35,076 nt of DNA from Rickettsiales bacterium (GCA_019749855.1 JAIEPI010000007.1:1-35076), one strand, 5' to 3'. Counted from the stretch's first letter, positions 8,800 to 19,392 are shown. Numbers and translations are program-made. The notes: generated by a model from the letters alone, not told the origin.

Positions 8800-10443
8800 A
8801 TGCATGCGATAGAAGTTGCTCTTGCTTTCCTTGAAGGGCTGGCACTGATTGCCAGTCCTTGCATTTTGCCGGTCCTGCCGCTTATGCTGGGTGCATCCAT
8901 CGAAGGCGGCAGACGCCGTCCTTTTGGGATCATTATCGGGTTTGTGCTTGCCTTCAGCATCTTTGCTATGTTGTCACGCTGGTTGGTCAGTGCGCTCGGC
9001 ATTGATCTCGATCTCATCAAATATGGATCTCTGTTTTTACTTGGTGTTTTAGGTTTTATTTTGCTCTCTGAGCGACTCTCGGAGCGATTCAGTGCCATCA
9101 CACAGCGTTTTGCCTCGGCTGGATCTCAGTGGAGTCAGTCGCAGGGCGATGGTTTCGGGAGCGGCATCCTGATCGGTATGTTGATCGGTATTATCTGGAC
9201 GCCCTGTGCCGGACCGGTCCTTGCGGCGGTGCTGGTACAGATCATTCGTCAGGAATCAGACATACAGGCATTGTTTCTGGTGGCAGCCTTCGCGCTGGGA
9301 GCTGGCACACCGATGTTGATTATCTCACTGACCGGACGGCGTCTTATTGCTCAATTTAGTTTTCTCTCACAATACGCTACGCAGATTCGCAAATTTTTTG
9401 GCGCCTTGATTCTGGTGGTGGTCATTTTTCTGGCCGCCGGTGGCAATGTGCAGATGTTGCTCAGTGAGGAAGCGCCCGTTGAGGTTGCGCCTGTATCAGG
9501 ATTATCGCACCCGCTGGAGAAGCCCTACAAGGCACCGGAATTTGTGGGCATTCAATCATGGCTGAATAGCAATCCCCTGACGATGGAATCCCTCAAAGGC
9601 AAAGTGGTGCTGATCGATTTTTGGACCTATTCCTGCATTAATTGTGTGCGCACACTGCCCTACATCACTCGTTGGGATCGCACCTACCGTGATAAAGGGC
9701 TGGTGGTTATTGGGGTGCATGCACCGGAGTTTGAGTTTGAAAAGGATGTCGATAATGTCCGCAATGCGTTAACAGCGCATGGCATTGAGTATCCGGTGGC
9801 GATCGATAATCGACTCGATACCTGGACGGCGTTTCAAAATCGTTACTGGCCCGCACATTACCTGATTAATCAGCAGGGCGAGGTGGTCTATACGCATTTT
9901 GGTGAAGGGCAATACGCGCAAACGGAGAATAACATTCGCTTCCTGCTTGGGCTTGATAAAAAAGTGGACGCTGAGGATGCGGACAGCCCTTCCAGTCCTG
10001 ATCAAACACCGGAAATCTATCTGGGTTATGCGCGTGCTGAGAATTTTTCCAGCCCACAAGTGCCACAGGCGGATACGCAACAGGATTATACATTCCCGCC
10101 ATTCGTCACTTCTAATCACTGGGCGTTACATGGTGCATGGCAGGTTGGTAGTGAGCATAGCGAGACGAAAAAGGCAGGCGCCAAATTGCAGCTCAATTTT
10201 ACCGCAGGTCGTGTTTTTCTGGTGTTAGGTACCAGCACGGGTGCGCCGGTGAAGGCCACCATCACACTGAATGGCGAGGCTTTGGGCCAAAAGGCAGGCA
10301 AAGATGCGCCCCAGGGTATTGTCACCGTGAATCAGCACACACTCTATGAATTAGTGCAACAGCCGAAGGTGGCCAATGGATTGCTAGAAATCACAGCGCA
10401 GGAGCCTGGGCTGGAGGTCTATGCATTTACATTTGGCAAGTAA
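8800..10443 (+). CDS. dipZ: Cytochrome c biogenesis DipZ-like protein (CcdA transmembrane domain + thioredoxin domain + C-terminal domain)
   Basis: CcdA motifs SPCILPVLPLML and TPCAGPVLAAVL; thioredoxin motif FWTYSCINCVRTLPYI; C-terminal DipZ-type domain. Confidence 0.9.
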   Translation: MHAIEVALAFLEGLALIASPCILPVLPLMLGASIEGGRRRPFGIIIGFVLAFSIFAMLSRWLVSALGIDLDLIKYGSLFLLGVLGFILLSERLSERFSAITQRFASAGSQWSQSQGDGFGSGILIGMLIGIIWTPCAGPVLAAVLVQIIRQESDIQALFLVAAFALGAGTPMLIISLTGRRLIAQFSFLSQYATQIRKFFGALILVVVIFLAAGGNVQMLLSEEAPVEVAPVSGLSHPLEKPYKAPEFVGIQSWLNSNPLTMESLKGKVVLIDFWTYSCINCVRTLPYITRWDRTYRDKGLVVIGVHAPEFEFEKDVDNVRNALTAHGIEYPVAIDNRLDTWTAFQNRYWPAHYLINQQGEVVYTHFGEGQYAQTENNIRFLLGLDKKVDAEDADSPSSPDQTPEIYLGYARAENFSSPQVPQADTQQDYTFPPFVTSNHWALHGAWQVGSEHSETKKAGAKLQLNFTAGRVFLVLGTSTGAPVKATITLNGEALGQKAGKDAPQGIVTVNQHTLYELVQQPKVANGLLEITAQEPGLEVYAFTFGK

Positions 10444-10467
10444 GCGGTGAGGCCAATGCCGCCGCAT

Positions 10468-11655
10468 TCAGACATATTGACCTGCGGCATAGCCTGATGA
10501 CCATGCCCATTGGAAATTGAACCCACCGAGATGGCCCGTCACATCCACCACTTCGCCAATAAAATATAATCCCGCCACATGCAGACATTGCATCGTTTTG
10601 GAGGAAAGCGCCGCCGTATCAACGCCACCCCGCGTGACTTCCGCCGTGCGATAGCCCTCCGTGCCCACCGGCACAATCTGCCTGCCCTGAAAAACCTCAG
10701 CTAAAGCAGCCAGCCGCTTGTCAGAAATATCTGCCAGCCGCCGTGGTGCGTCCGGTGGCCAGTAGTGAGAGAGAAACGTTTGTACGATGCGTTTAGGTAT
10801 GTGCTGCGCGAGTACCGTGGCAATATCCTGTTTAGCATTGGTGGTTTTCATTTGTACAAGCAGTGCTCTCAAATCGAGATGCGGCAGTACATTGATGCTG
10901 ATACGGTCGCTGGGTTGCCAGTAAGAGGATAGCTGTAGTGCGGCTGGCCCACTGAGTCCTCGATGGGTAAACAGCATACCATCATGAAAAACCTGCTTGC
11001 TGGTTTTCATGCTTGCTTCCAAAGCGATCCCAGAGAGACTCGCCAGATTCTCTCGCTCCGGCTCGGAGAGGACAAAGGGAACCAGCGCCGGTGTGGGTGG
11101 CACAATCGGCAAGCCGAATTGGCGGGCGATGTCATAACCAAAGCCGGTCGCTCCCATTTTTGGAATCGAGAGACCACCGCTTGCTATCACTAATGATTCG
11201 CTACGCAACTCGCCCATTGACGTGCTGAGCGAAAAATTGCTGGTCTTCGTACCCACTGAATGAATGGTGGTTTCTAATACAAGCTGAACGCCCACACGCT
11301 CACATTCCACTAATAGCATAGCGATAATCTCGCGTGCTGAGCCATCACAAAAGAGCTGTCCTTGCGTTTTTTCATGAAAGGCGATGTGATGCTTCTTGAT
11401 GAGCGCGATGAAATCATGCGGTGTATAGCGCGTCAGTGCTGAGACACAAAAGGACGGGTTTTGTGACAGAAAATTTTTGGGCGTGATGTGCAGATTTGTG
11501 AAATTGCAACGCCCGCCACCGCTGATACGAATTTTCTCGGCTGGTTTGCTCGCATGATCCATGACCAGGACACTGCGTCCACGCTTACCTGCCTCGATAG
11601 CGCACATCAGACCGGCGGCTCCGGCGCCAATAATCACAACATCATGGTTTTTCAT
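10468..11655 (-). CDS. NAD(P)/FAD-dependent oxidoreductase, HI0933/YhiN-like flavoprotein
   Basis: DVVIIGAGAAGLMCAIEAGKRGRSVLVMDH, ISGGGRCNFTN, TRGGVDTAALSSKTMQ, GEVVDVTGHLGGFNFQWAWSSGYAAG. Confidence 0.93.
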   Translation of the reverse strand: MKNHDVVIIGAGAAGLMCAIEAGKRGRSVLVMDHASKPAEKIRISGGGRCNFTNLHITPKNFLSQNPSFCVSALTRYTPHDFIALIKKHHIAFHEKTQGQLFCDGSAREIIAMLLVECERVGVQLVLETTIHSVGTKTSNFSLSTSMGELRSESLVIASGGLSIPKMGATGFGYDIARQFGLPIVPPTPALVPFVLSEPERENLASLSGIALEASMKTSKQVFHDGMLFTHRGLSGPAALQLSSYWQPSDRISINVLPHLDLRALLVQMKTTNAKQDIATVLAQHIPKRIVQTFLSHYWPPDAPRRLADISDKRLAALAEVFQGRQIVPVGTEGYRTAEVTRGGVDTAALSSKTMQCLHVAGLYFIGEVVDVTGHLGGFNFQWAWSSGYAAGQYV

Positions 11656-11761
11656 GGAGCAACTAGAGGCAGAAAGGCAACCATAACACCAGCCTTAATG
11701 ACTAAAGAAGTGCGATGTTCAATACATAACTTATGAAAATGTGCAGTATTTACGTATGGAT

Positions 11762-12154
11762 TTATCCACCCGCTACCGTTGCCACGTCATTGATACTTGC
11801 CGTGCGTTGTTTCATCCGCCCGTCAGGTGCAAACTCCCAGTGCTCCAACCCATAGGAGCGGTAATGCTGACCCGCCGCATCACGCCATGTATAGGTGAAT
11901 TGGACGGCGATTTTATCATCTGAGAAAAGGAACAGCTCTTTTTTCAATTGATAATCCAGTTCCTTTGCCCACTTGCGGGCAAGAAACGCCTCGATCTCCA
12001 GATGTCCTGTGATGAATGTCTCTCGGTTGCGCCAGAGGCAATCCTCCGTGTAGGCCTGCGCTACACGTTTAGCATCACGCGTATTCCATAAATCCTCCGC
12101 CATTTGCACTTTCTGGCGGGCGGACTCCTCAGTAAAGGGTGGCTTGATGCTCAT
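11762..12154 (-). CDS. Nuclear transport factor 2-like / DUF1348 family protein
   Basis: WNTRDAKRVAQAYTEDCLWRNRETFITGHLEIEAFLARKWAKELDYQLKKELFLF...YGLEHWEFAPDGRM. Confidence 0.88.
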   Translation of the reverse strand: MSIKPPFTEESARQKVQMAEDLWNTRDAKRVAQAYTEDCLWRNRETFITGHLEIEAFLARKWAKELDYQLKKELFLFSDDKIAVQFTYTWRDAAGQHYRSYGLEHWEFAPDGRMKQRTASINDVATVAGG

Positions 12155-12235
12155 GTTGTCATTTCCACATACGTTGCTCGCCTGAAGCAATGCCCATTGC
12201 CATAGGCGTGCCACCAAGTGAGATAAGGATACAAT

Positions 12236-13105
12236 CTAAACGGCTTTTGCCAACCTGACAGACAGAAATGCACGGATTTTAGTGGCAATTTCCGCATGGA
12301 ACTCTTCGAGAACGAAATGTCCACCATCATAGAAATTCACGTCCGCATGCGGCAGATCCCTCTTAAATGCTTCTTGCCCTGCCGGAAGAAAGAACGGGTC
12401 ATTCTTACCTGATACAATCAAAGTGGCTGGCTGATGCGTGCGGAAATATTCCTGCCACTCACTATAGAGTGCCACATTGCTGGTGTAGTTATGTAGTAAC
12501 GCGAGCTGAATCTGGTCATTGCCAGGGCGGTCAAGTAGGGACTGATCGTGGCTCCATGCATCCGGACTTACTTTACTTACGTTTGATGCTCCATGCGTAT
12601 ATTGGAAAATGGTCGTTTCACGTGTCAGCATGGCTCGCACCGGAGTTTCCGTTTCGGCATTGCGATTCGCCCAGAAAGGTTGCATTGGCTCAAAAGCGGC
12701 CGAAATGCCTTCCACATAAGCATTAGCATTCTGGATGATCAAAGACTCAATCCGTTCTGGATATTTGGCTGCAATGCGAAAGCCAATCGGGCCACCGTAA
12801 TCCTGCATGAATAGGCTATATTGGTTGATGCCCTGCGCATTGATAAATTTTTCAATGATTTCCGTTAGTTTAGCGAATGTATAAGTAAATGTATCGACAT
12901 CGGGTGCATCACTATAGCCAAAGCCAGGATAATCTGGCGCAATGACATGATACTCCGTTGCCAGTTGTGGGATCAGATCACGGAACATGTGCGAGCTTGA
13001 GGGAAAGCCGTGCAGTAAAAAAATAGTGGGGTTTTTTGAATTGCCGGCTTCACGGTAAAAGATATTTAACCCATCAACGCTGGTTTTTTTGTAGGCCGTA
13101 GTCAT
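12236..13105 (-). CDS. Alpha/beta hydrolase
   Basis: FLLHGFPSSSHMFRDLIPQLA, DYPGFGYSD, MQDYGGPIGFRIA nucleophile elbow, C-terminal GGHFVLEE. Confidence 0.93.
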   Translation of the reverse strand: MTTAYKKTSVDGLNIFYREAGNSKNPTIFLLHGFPSSSHMFRDLIPQLATEYHVIAPDYPGFGYSDAPDVDTFTYTFAKLTEIIEKFINAQGINQYSLFMQDYGGPIGFRIAAKYPERIESLIIQNANAYVEGISAAFEPMQPFWANRNAETETPVRAMLTRETTIFQYTHGASNVSKVSPDAWSHDQSLLDRPGNDQIQLALLHNYTSNVALYSEWQEYFRTHQPATLIVSGKNDPFFLPAGQEAFKRDLPHADVNFYDGGHFVLEEFHAEIATKIRAFLSVRLAKAV

Positions 13106-13172
13106 CTTGGTTCTCCTGTTGCGAGTGAGCGGGACGACCCGTTAGAAATGGCCGCCCCGCCCTCATTCATGG

Positions 13173-13730
13173 TTACGCTGCTTTGGTACTGCGCGATTCA
13201 ACAACGGGGAAATCGATGGCGGTTTTAGCCACTTCATTGATGTAGTTTGTCCAGGTGTTGAGTGCGACATGCTGAACAATTTCAACAATTTGTGCGTCAT
13301 CATATCCCGCATCTTTGACTGCTTTCACATCCGCATCACTGACATGTCCTCGTGCTTGCGTCACCTTTACAGCAAATTTCACTGCGGCAGCGGCTTTTAT
13401 GTCGTTGGATGATCCATTGCGGTTCGCGGTTATTTCGGCATCGTCAAGATTTGCCAGATTTTTACCGAGATAGGTGTGTGCGGACAGGCAGTAATTGCAG
13501 CCATTGACTTCTGCAACGGCAAGCGCAATGCGCTCTCGGGTTGCGGCGGGCAGTGTGCCTTTACTCAGTGCGCCGGACATCCCCAGATAACCTTCCAATG
13601 CGGCTGGACTGTTTGATACAACACGAAAAAGATTTGGCACTGAGCCAAGCGTTTTTTTAACGGCTTCCAGAAAAGGTTGCGCAGCAGCAGGGGCCGCTTC
13701 AGCAGTGATAGGTGTATGAATACGCGACAT
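13173..13730 (-). CDS. Carboxymuconolactone decarboxylase (AhpD-like) family protein
   Basis: ERIALAVAEVNGCNYCLSAHTYLGKNLANL contains the CxxC-xxxH motif. Confidence 0.92.
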   Translation of the reverse strand: MSRIHTPITAEAAPAAAQPFLEAVKKTLGSVPNLFRVVSNSPAALEGYLGMSGALSKGTLPAATRERIALAVAEVNGCNYCLSAHTYLGKNLANLDDAEITANRNGSSNDIKAAAAVKFAVKVTQARGHVSDADVKAVKDAGYDDAQIVEIVQHVALNTWTNYINEVAKTAIDFPVVESRSTKAA

Positions 13731-13853
13731 AAAAATTCTCCCATTTTGTTGGTCGTTGCCACAATGGCGGCGACATAGGACAAACATACTCCTTCCATAA
13801 AATATAAGAATATGGCATTTATGAGAATAACCCTTCCAAAATATGGAAAGATA

Positions 13854-14768
13854 ATGGACCGTATCGAATCCATGCAGATTTTTCTGAAGACCCTTGAAAA
13901 AGGTAGTATTTCAGCTGCTTCGCGCGATATAGGCATGCCGCTCGCCACAGTTAGCCGTAAAATCTCAGAACTAGAGTCACATCTGGGTATGCGATTGCTC
14001 AATCGTAGCACACGTAAGCTTTCACTGACGGATGCGGGACAATCATACATGGTTGCCTGCAAGCGCATTCTGGAGGATTTGGAAACAACCGAGCGTGCAG
14101 TATCGGGGGAGTACAGGGCACCTAAAGGTGATCTGATTATTACGGCACCTGTGCTTTTTGGACAACTCCACATCCTACCAATTGCAACGGAATTCCTGAA
14201 AGCCTATCCCGATATTAATCTACGATTCCTGCTCACGGACCGTTATGTCAATCTTATTGAAGAGCATGTGGATGTCGCCCTGCGTATTGGCGATCTGCCT
14301 GATAGTCGCATGGTTGCCACACGCGTCGGGGCGATCAAGCAGGTGGTCTGTGCCAGCCCTGCCTATTTAGCAGCACGCGGCACACCAACGACACCTCAGG
14401 AGTTAAGCGCACATGATTGCGTCACTTTTGAAAGGCTCGCTTCGCCTAAAAACTGGATCTTTGGTCGCGGTAAAAGCAGTGTAAGCGTTGCCATCCATTC
14501 ACGTTTGATTGTTACCACGGCCGAAGCCGCGGTCTCAGCCGCAGTTGCAGGGATTGGAATAACGCGTGCACTTTCCTATCAGGTCGCCAATGTGCCTGCG
14601 AGCAAGCTGGTTATGATTCTGAGCGAGTATGAATCACCGGCAGCCGCTGTTAGTCTTATCCATCTCGGTGGCCAGTTCCTGCCACTAAAAATACGTGCAT
14701 TTCTTGATTTCACCACACCTCGATTAAAAGCAAGATTTTCAGGCGTTGAAACTGTCAGCGACGATTAG
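13854..14768 (+). CDS. LysR family transcriptional regulator
   Basis: MDRIESMQIFLKTLEKGSISAASRDIGMPLATVSRKISELESHLGMRLLNRSTRKLSLTDAGQSY; divergent from the 13173-13730 gene. Confidence 0.95.
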   Translation: MDRIESMQIFLKTLEKGSISAASRDIGMPLATVSRKISELESHLGMRLLNRSTRKLSLTDAGQSYMVACKRILEDLETTERAVSGEYRAPKGDLIITAPVLFGQLHILPIATEFLKAYPDINLRFLLTDRYVNLIEEHVDVALRIGDLPDSRMVATRVGAIKQVVCASPAYLAARGTPTTPQELSAHDCVTFERLASPKNWIFGRGKSSVSVAIHSRLIVTTAEAAVSAAVAGIGITRALSYQVANVPASKLVMILSEYESPAAAVSLIHLGGQFLPLKIRAFLDFTTPRLKARFSGVETVSDD

Positions 14769-15040
14769 AAAACAAGCATAATCGTTGCAAGTCCCAAACG
14801 TTCTGTATGTGAATCAGGCATGGCACTCAGGCAGGACACCAACAGAAATTTAGAATGTTGGCTGGGTGGGAGGGAACTGCCGTCATTTTATCTCAATATG
14901 TATTTTATATTTTTTGTGAAGTGGTTTTTCCATAGGCCATGCTTGGTACTGGGTGAATCGGTAAATCGTACCGTGATAATGGGATGCTTATATAAAGCTT
15001 GATAAATAAATATGTTCGTTCATCAGCATTCGGCAGACTT

Positions 15041-17053
15041 ATGCGTATCCTGAAGGCCATCCTCAAATGGATGGGTATTCTTATTCTGCTGGTGATTGTT
15101 CTGGTGTTGCTAATGCTGTGGTACGTGAACACTGCATACGGCAAGCGACATGTTTCCGAACTGGCTAGCGATACGCTGGGGCGAGAGGTGGTTTTATCCG
15201 GCGGCGTCGGTATTGCGCATCTGTGGCCTCCGGCGATTAGTGTGCGAGGCCTAAGCGTCGGTAATAAGGAATTGGGCAGGGCTGAGAAGATGCTCGATGT
15301 CGGCGAGTCGGAAGTCGCCATCGATATTCCGCCGCTTTGGAACCGTCGCGTGCAGCTTCCTTCTATCCGCATTCACGATTCGACCATCCATCTCGAGCGC
15401 GACGCGAAGAAGAACGCCAACTGGTCTTTCAACGAAGGTCAAGCGGAAGCGCCGGACGATGAGCCCTTTACTATGCCTTTCATCGGCAATCTTGATATTC
15501 GCAATACTCACATTACCTATCTGGATGTTCCACAAAAGATTGATCTTGCGATCGACGCGGGAACGGAAGCGGATACCATCATTGTTTCCGGTAAAGGCAC
15601 TTATCTCGCACAGAAATTCGGGCTGAAAGTGACGGGCGGCTCCCTTCTCACCGTGAGCAAAAATCAGCCCTATCCCATCGATAGCACCGTTACGGTCGGC
15701 TATACTACTCTGCACATTAAGGGTACCGTTCGCGATCCCGTTCATATGGAAGGCCTGGACCTTGCCTTGCGTGTCAAGGGAGCCGATGCATCCGAATTGT
15801 TCCCGTTGGTCGGTATTGTGCTACCACCCACGCCGCCCTACGATGTCGAAGGCCATCTAGGATTCGACAAGTCAACGAACCTCTGGAAATTCGAAAAATT
15901 CAACGGAATGCTAGGCAGCAGCGATCTTTCCGGTGACCTGTCGTTCGACCAGTCGCAAGAGCGGCCGAAGCTAACCGCCCGTTTCGTCAGTAATAAACTG
16001 GACTTCAAAGACCTTGGTCCGCTGATTGGTACGCCGCCGGAAAAAGACAAAGCCGTTTCCGTCGAGCAGAAAAAAGAAGTCGCGCAGCAAGAAGCGAGCC
16101 CTTATGTGATTCCGGATGTTCCGCTCGATGCCTCGCGCCTTAAGGCTATGGATGCCGATGTCGAGTTCACTGGGAAGCAGATTATCTCTTCCGGCTTGCC
16201 GCTTGATGATTTCTACATGAAACTGCTGCTCGAAGACCGCGTGATGAAAATTACACCGGTAAAATTCGGCACGGCGGATGGCGACATCAACGTGGAACTC
16301 ACGGTCGATGGCCGCACTGAGCCGTTTAAAACCGACGCGGATTTCCAGTTCCGCCGCCTTTCCCTTTCCCGTCTGATGGAAAGTGCCGGTAAGGCGATCG
16401 GCCAGAAGGATGTGGCGGACGGCTATATCGGCGGTATCGCTAAACTTTCAGGGTATGGAAAATCCTTGCGCGATATCCTCTCCACTTCCAACGGGGTGGT
16501 GGGTGTAGGGATGGAAGGCGGCTCGCTGTCCGGCCTCATTGTGGAGTTGATCGGTCTGGACGTGGCTCAAGGGCTTGGTTTTTTATTAAGCGGCGATCAA
16601 CCGACGGCCATCCGCTGCATCATCGGCGACTTCAAAGTGACGGACGGGCTGATGGAATCAAACGCTCTTGTCATTGATACGAAAGACACCAACGTGCAGG
16701 GCAGGGGCACCGTTAACCTGAAAGGCGAGCGGCTGAACATCCGCTTTATGCCCCAGCCCAAAGACATCTCGATCGCCAGTCTGCGCACGCCCATCTACGT
16801 GAAAGGCACTATCAAAAATCCGGATCTTTCTCTCGAAAAAGCCAATCTGGCCGCTAAAGGCGTTGCCGCGGTGGCGCTCGGCGTGGTGCTGACGCCGATT
16901 GCAAGCGTTCTAGCACTGGTCGATCTTGGCTCTGGGGAGGATAGTAACTGCGCGGGCCTCATCAGAGAGATGGACGCCAATACCGGCACCTCAAGCGCGG
17001 CGGATAAGGTGCCCGTGAATCCTACGTCGGATCAGCCCTCCTCGCATCCCTAA
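15041..17053 (+). CDS. AsmA family protein
   Basis: N-terminal TM helix ILKWMGILILLVIVLVLLMLWYV; SELASDTLGREVVLSGGVGIAHLWPPAISVRGLSVGN; C-terminal AsmA-type region. Confidence 0.9.
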   Translation: MRILKAILKWMGILILLVIVLVLLMLWYVNTAYGKRHVSELASDTLGREVVLSGGVGIAHLWPPAISVRGLSVGNKELGRAEKMLDVGESEVAIDIPPLWNRRVQLPSIRIHDSTIHLERDAKKNANWSFNEGQAEAPDDEPFTMPFIGNLDIRNTHITYLDVPQKIDLAIDAGTEADTIIVSGKGTYLAQKFGLKVTGGSLLTVSKNQPYPIDSTVTVGYTTLHIKGTVRDPVHMEGLDLALRVKGADASELFPLVGIVLPPTPPYDVEGHLGFDKSTNLWKFEKFNGMLGSSDLSGDLSFDQSQERPKLTARFVSNKLDFKDLGPLIGTPPEKDKAVSVEQKKEVAQQEASPYVIPDVPLDASRLKAMDADVEFTGKQIISSGLPLDDFYMKLLLEDRVMKITPVKFGTADGDINVELTVDGRTEPFKTDADFQFRRLSLSRLMESAGKAIGQKDVADGYIGGIAKLSGYGKSLRDILSTSNGVVGVGMEGGSLSGLIVELIGLDVAQGLGFLLSGDQPTAIRCIIGDFKVTDGLMESNALVIDTKDTNVQGRGTVNLKGERLNIRFMPQPKDISIASLRTPIYVKGTIKNPDLSLEKANLAAKGVAAVALGVVLTPIASVLALVDLGSGEDSNCAGLIREMDANTGTSSAADKVPVNPTSDQPSSHP

Positions 17054-17203
17054 TGCAGTTACTACTATTTTCACTACAGATAATCTTCTCAGGAATAGCC
17101 ATGCTCTATAGCACAGGCCTGCGGTACAGCTTTTAGCTCTTACGCTTATTTCCCCACAGAAATCTAAAGTTTTTCTGTTTCAGGATTAGTGTTTCCTGTG
17201 GGC

Positions 17204-18757
17204 TTATTCTTTATGCCATTTGATCGAATAAAGATCGAACCGTCGGTCTTTCAGATTCTGTACGGTTCCCGAGTTCCTTGCGCTGACCAGACTTGAGATA
17301 CGTACATCAGCAAGCGCGATGGTTTCTACATTGGGCGTCGTGTCGGCGGCAATGCCGTCCCGAGCAAAAGGAAAATCGCAAGGGGTGAGGATGCAGCTCT
17401 GCGCGTATTGCACATCCATATTCTCGACACCCGGAAGATTGCCAACATTGCCCGCCATTGCGACGAAACATTGATTTTCCACCGCCCGGGCCTGCGCGCA
17501 ATAGCGTACGCGTAAATAGCCCTGCCGCTCATCGGTACAAAAAGGTACGAATAGAATCTGCGCGCCCTGGTTAACGAGATGGCGTGCGGTTTCTGGAAAT
17601 TCGCAATCGTAGCAGATCAGGACCCCGATCGGACCGCAGTCGGTCATGATACTATCGAGTTCGCTGCCACCCTTGATATTCCACCAGTAACGCTCATTCG
17701 GTGTAGGATGTATTTTGAGCTGCTGATGGATTGAGCCGTCGCGCAGGAAGATATAACAGATGTTCACCACATCGCCATTTGGTTCCATGGTTGGATGCGA
17801 ACCACCGATGATGTTGACATTGTATTTCACCGCCAGGTCGCTCATCATTGCCTTGAAGGGCTCGGTATATTCGGTCAGCACGCGTATGGCGTCTTGAGGC
17901 GACAACACCTCGTTTTTGATGGAAAGCAGCTGGAGGGTAAATAACTCTGGAAAGACCGCAAAATCAGCTTTGTAGTCAGATACGACATCAATAAAATAGC
18001 GGATATTCTTGGTGAATTCCTCAAATGAGGCTACTTTTCGTTGTTGGTATTGGATCGATGCGATGCGCACCGTTTCCGGTAGCCGTCCACGCTGGATCTT
18101 GGGGCCCTTTGCTTGATGGTCGATGCGTGGGTTGTACCAAAGCATATGTGCGGCATGACCCATCGACTCCTTGTCAGATGACAGATAGTCCTTAAGGACG
18201 CCAATCGCCTCGAATTCATTGCGTATCTGAAACGAAACAACCGGATCGTTCAGTTTCTTTTCTTTCACCATCTCCAGATAGGTTTCCGGAGTCTCCACCG
18301 TTTTAATTTTCTTCCGAAGTCCCGGCATTCTGCCGCCGAAGACAATCCCTTTCAGGCGCTTTTCCAGGCATAGCTTCTTACGTTCATTATAAAAGTGCTG
18401 GCCGATTTTCATGCCGCGGAAGCCGGGATCGACGCAGACCTCCATGCCATACAGGTAGTCCCCGTACTCGTCATGCCGCGACGCAAACCCATCACCGGTG
18501 ATTTCACGCCATGTATGAGGCTTCAGCGCAATTTCGCCTGAGATCATGAAAGTGGCGCAGTAGCCAACGATCTTCTCTTCATACGTCGCGACAAACTGCC
18601 CATCGGAGAAATTGCTGATTTGGCCGCGAATCATATCATCACTGTAGGTCGGCATATCGATATAGACACGCCGAGCCAGAGCTAATATTTCTTTTACATC
18701 CTTTCCCGTTGCATGGCGGATCAAAAGTCTTGGGGTACGTTCATTTACGGATTTCAT
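17204..18757 (-). CDS. Fusion of GNAT N-acetyltransferase and carbon-nitrogen hydrolase (nitrilase superfamily)
   Basis: N-terminal GNAT (VCVDPGFRGMKIGQHFYNERK) fused to nitrilase domain (FAVFPELF, GPIGVLICYDCEFPE catalytic Cys). Confidence 0.92.
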   Translation of the reverse strand: MKSVNERTPRLLIRHATGKDVKEILALARRVYIDMPTYSDDMIRGQISNFSDGQFVATYEEKIVGYCATFMISGEIALKPHTWREITGDGFASRHDEYGDYLYGMEVCVDPGFRGMKIGQHFYNERKKLCLEKRLKGIVFGGRMPGLRKKIKTVETPETYLEMVKEKKLNDPVVSFQIRNEFEAIGVLKDYLSSDKESMGHAAHMLWYNPRIDHQAKGPKIQRGRLPETVRIASIQYQQRKVASFEEFTKNIRYFIDVVSDYKADFAVFPELFTLQLLSIKNEVLSPQDAIRVLTEYTEPFKAMMSDLAVKYNVNIIGGSHPTMEPNGDVVNICYIFLRDGSIHQQLKIHPTPNERYWWNIKGGSELDSIMTDCGPIGVLICYDCEFPETARHLVNQGAQILFVPFCTDERQGYLRVRYCAQARAVENQCFVAMAGNVGNLPGVENMDVQYAQSCILTPCDFPFARDGIAADTTPNVETIALADVRISSLVSARNSGTVQNLKDRRFDLYSIKWHKE

Positions 18758-18874
18758 AAGGCTGTTCTTAAACTGCCGGATAAGAAAACACCACGTAAGA
18801 TTTCGCAAATGTACCCAGAAAAGCGCCGCTTTTTAGAAGTCTCTGCTTAAGTGAATGTTCGAACTGGCAAATGT

Positions 18875-18948
18875 TGGCTGGGGCGCCAGGATTCGAACCT
18901 GGGATGGCGGTACCAAAAACCACTGCCTTACCGCTTGGCTACGCCCCA
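18875..18948 (-). tRNA. tRNA-Gln (anticodon TTG), CCA encoded
   Basis: Reverse strand TGGGGCGTAGCCAAGCGGTAAGGCAGTGGTTTTTGGTACCGCCATCCCAGGTTCGAATCCTGGCGCCCCAGCCA folds as a cloverleaf. Confidence 0.95.
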
Positions 18949-18998
18949 ACATGAGTGAGTGGAGTTTCATACAACACTCATTCTTGCCTTGCAACAGC

Positions 18999-19349
18999 TT
19001 AAGCAGGGGGCAGTATTACGGCTGTTTGGCGATGAATCCACTGCATAAAAGGGGCATGACCGTCTTCGATCGGCAACGTGAGAAGGCAGGGGCATTCATG
19101 CGGATGGGTATCAATGATCATCTGTGTAAGTTTCTCAACATGTTGCGGTGCTGTTTTGAAGAGCATCACATGCTCCGTCGCGTGATGTGGCGCGCCATCC
19201 CATACGTAATATGATTCAGCCCCGCCGATCACATTGACACAAGCCGCCAGCCCCATTTGCACGGCCTGCTGTGCGAGTGTGCGGGCGATCTCTGGTGATG
19301 GGGTAGTCACGTAGATGATGACGATAGGTGGTTTGTCTGGAGGGGTCAT
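18999..19349 (-). CDS. cutA: Divalent-cation tolerance protein CutA
   Basis: VIIYVTTPSPEIARTLAQQAVQMGLAACVNVIGGAESYYVWDG...MLFKTAPQHVEKL. Confidence 0.95.
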   Translation of the reverse strand: MTPPDKPPIVIIYVTTPSPEIARTLAQQAVQMGLAACVNVIGGAESYYVWDGAPHHATEHVMLFKTAPQHVEKLTQMIIDTHPHECPCLLTLPIEDGHAPFMQWIHRQTAVILPPA

Positions 19350-19392
19350 GTCACGTAAATCTCTATTAGTAAATTAATGATATGATATGCGG

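Noticed and set aside
12367-12726. Plus-strand ORF of 119 aa
   Set aside because: Antisense to the alpha/beta hydrolase; no domain signature.
17150-17205. Long-loop inverted repeat cccacag...ctgtggg as a terminator
   Set aside because: Loop is long and the arms short; too weak to call.
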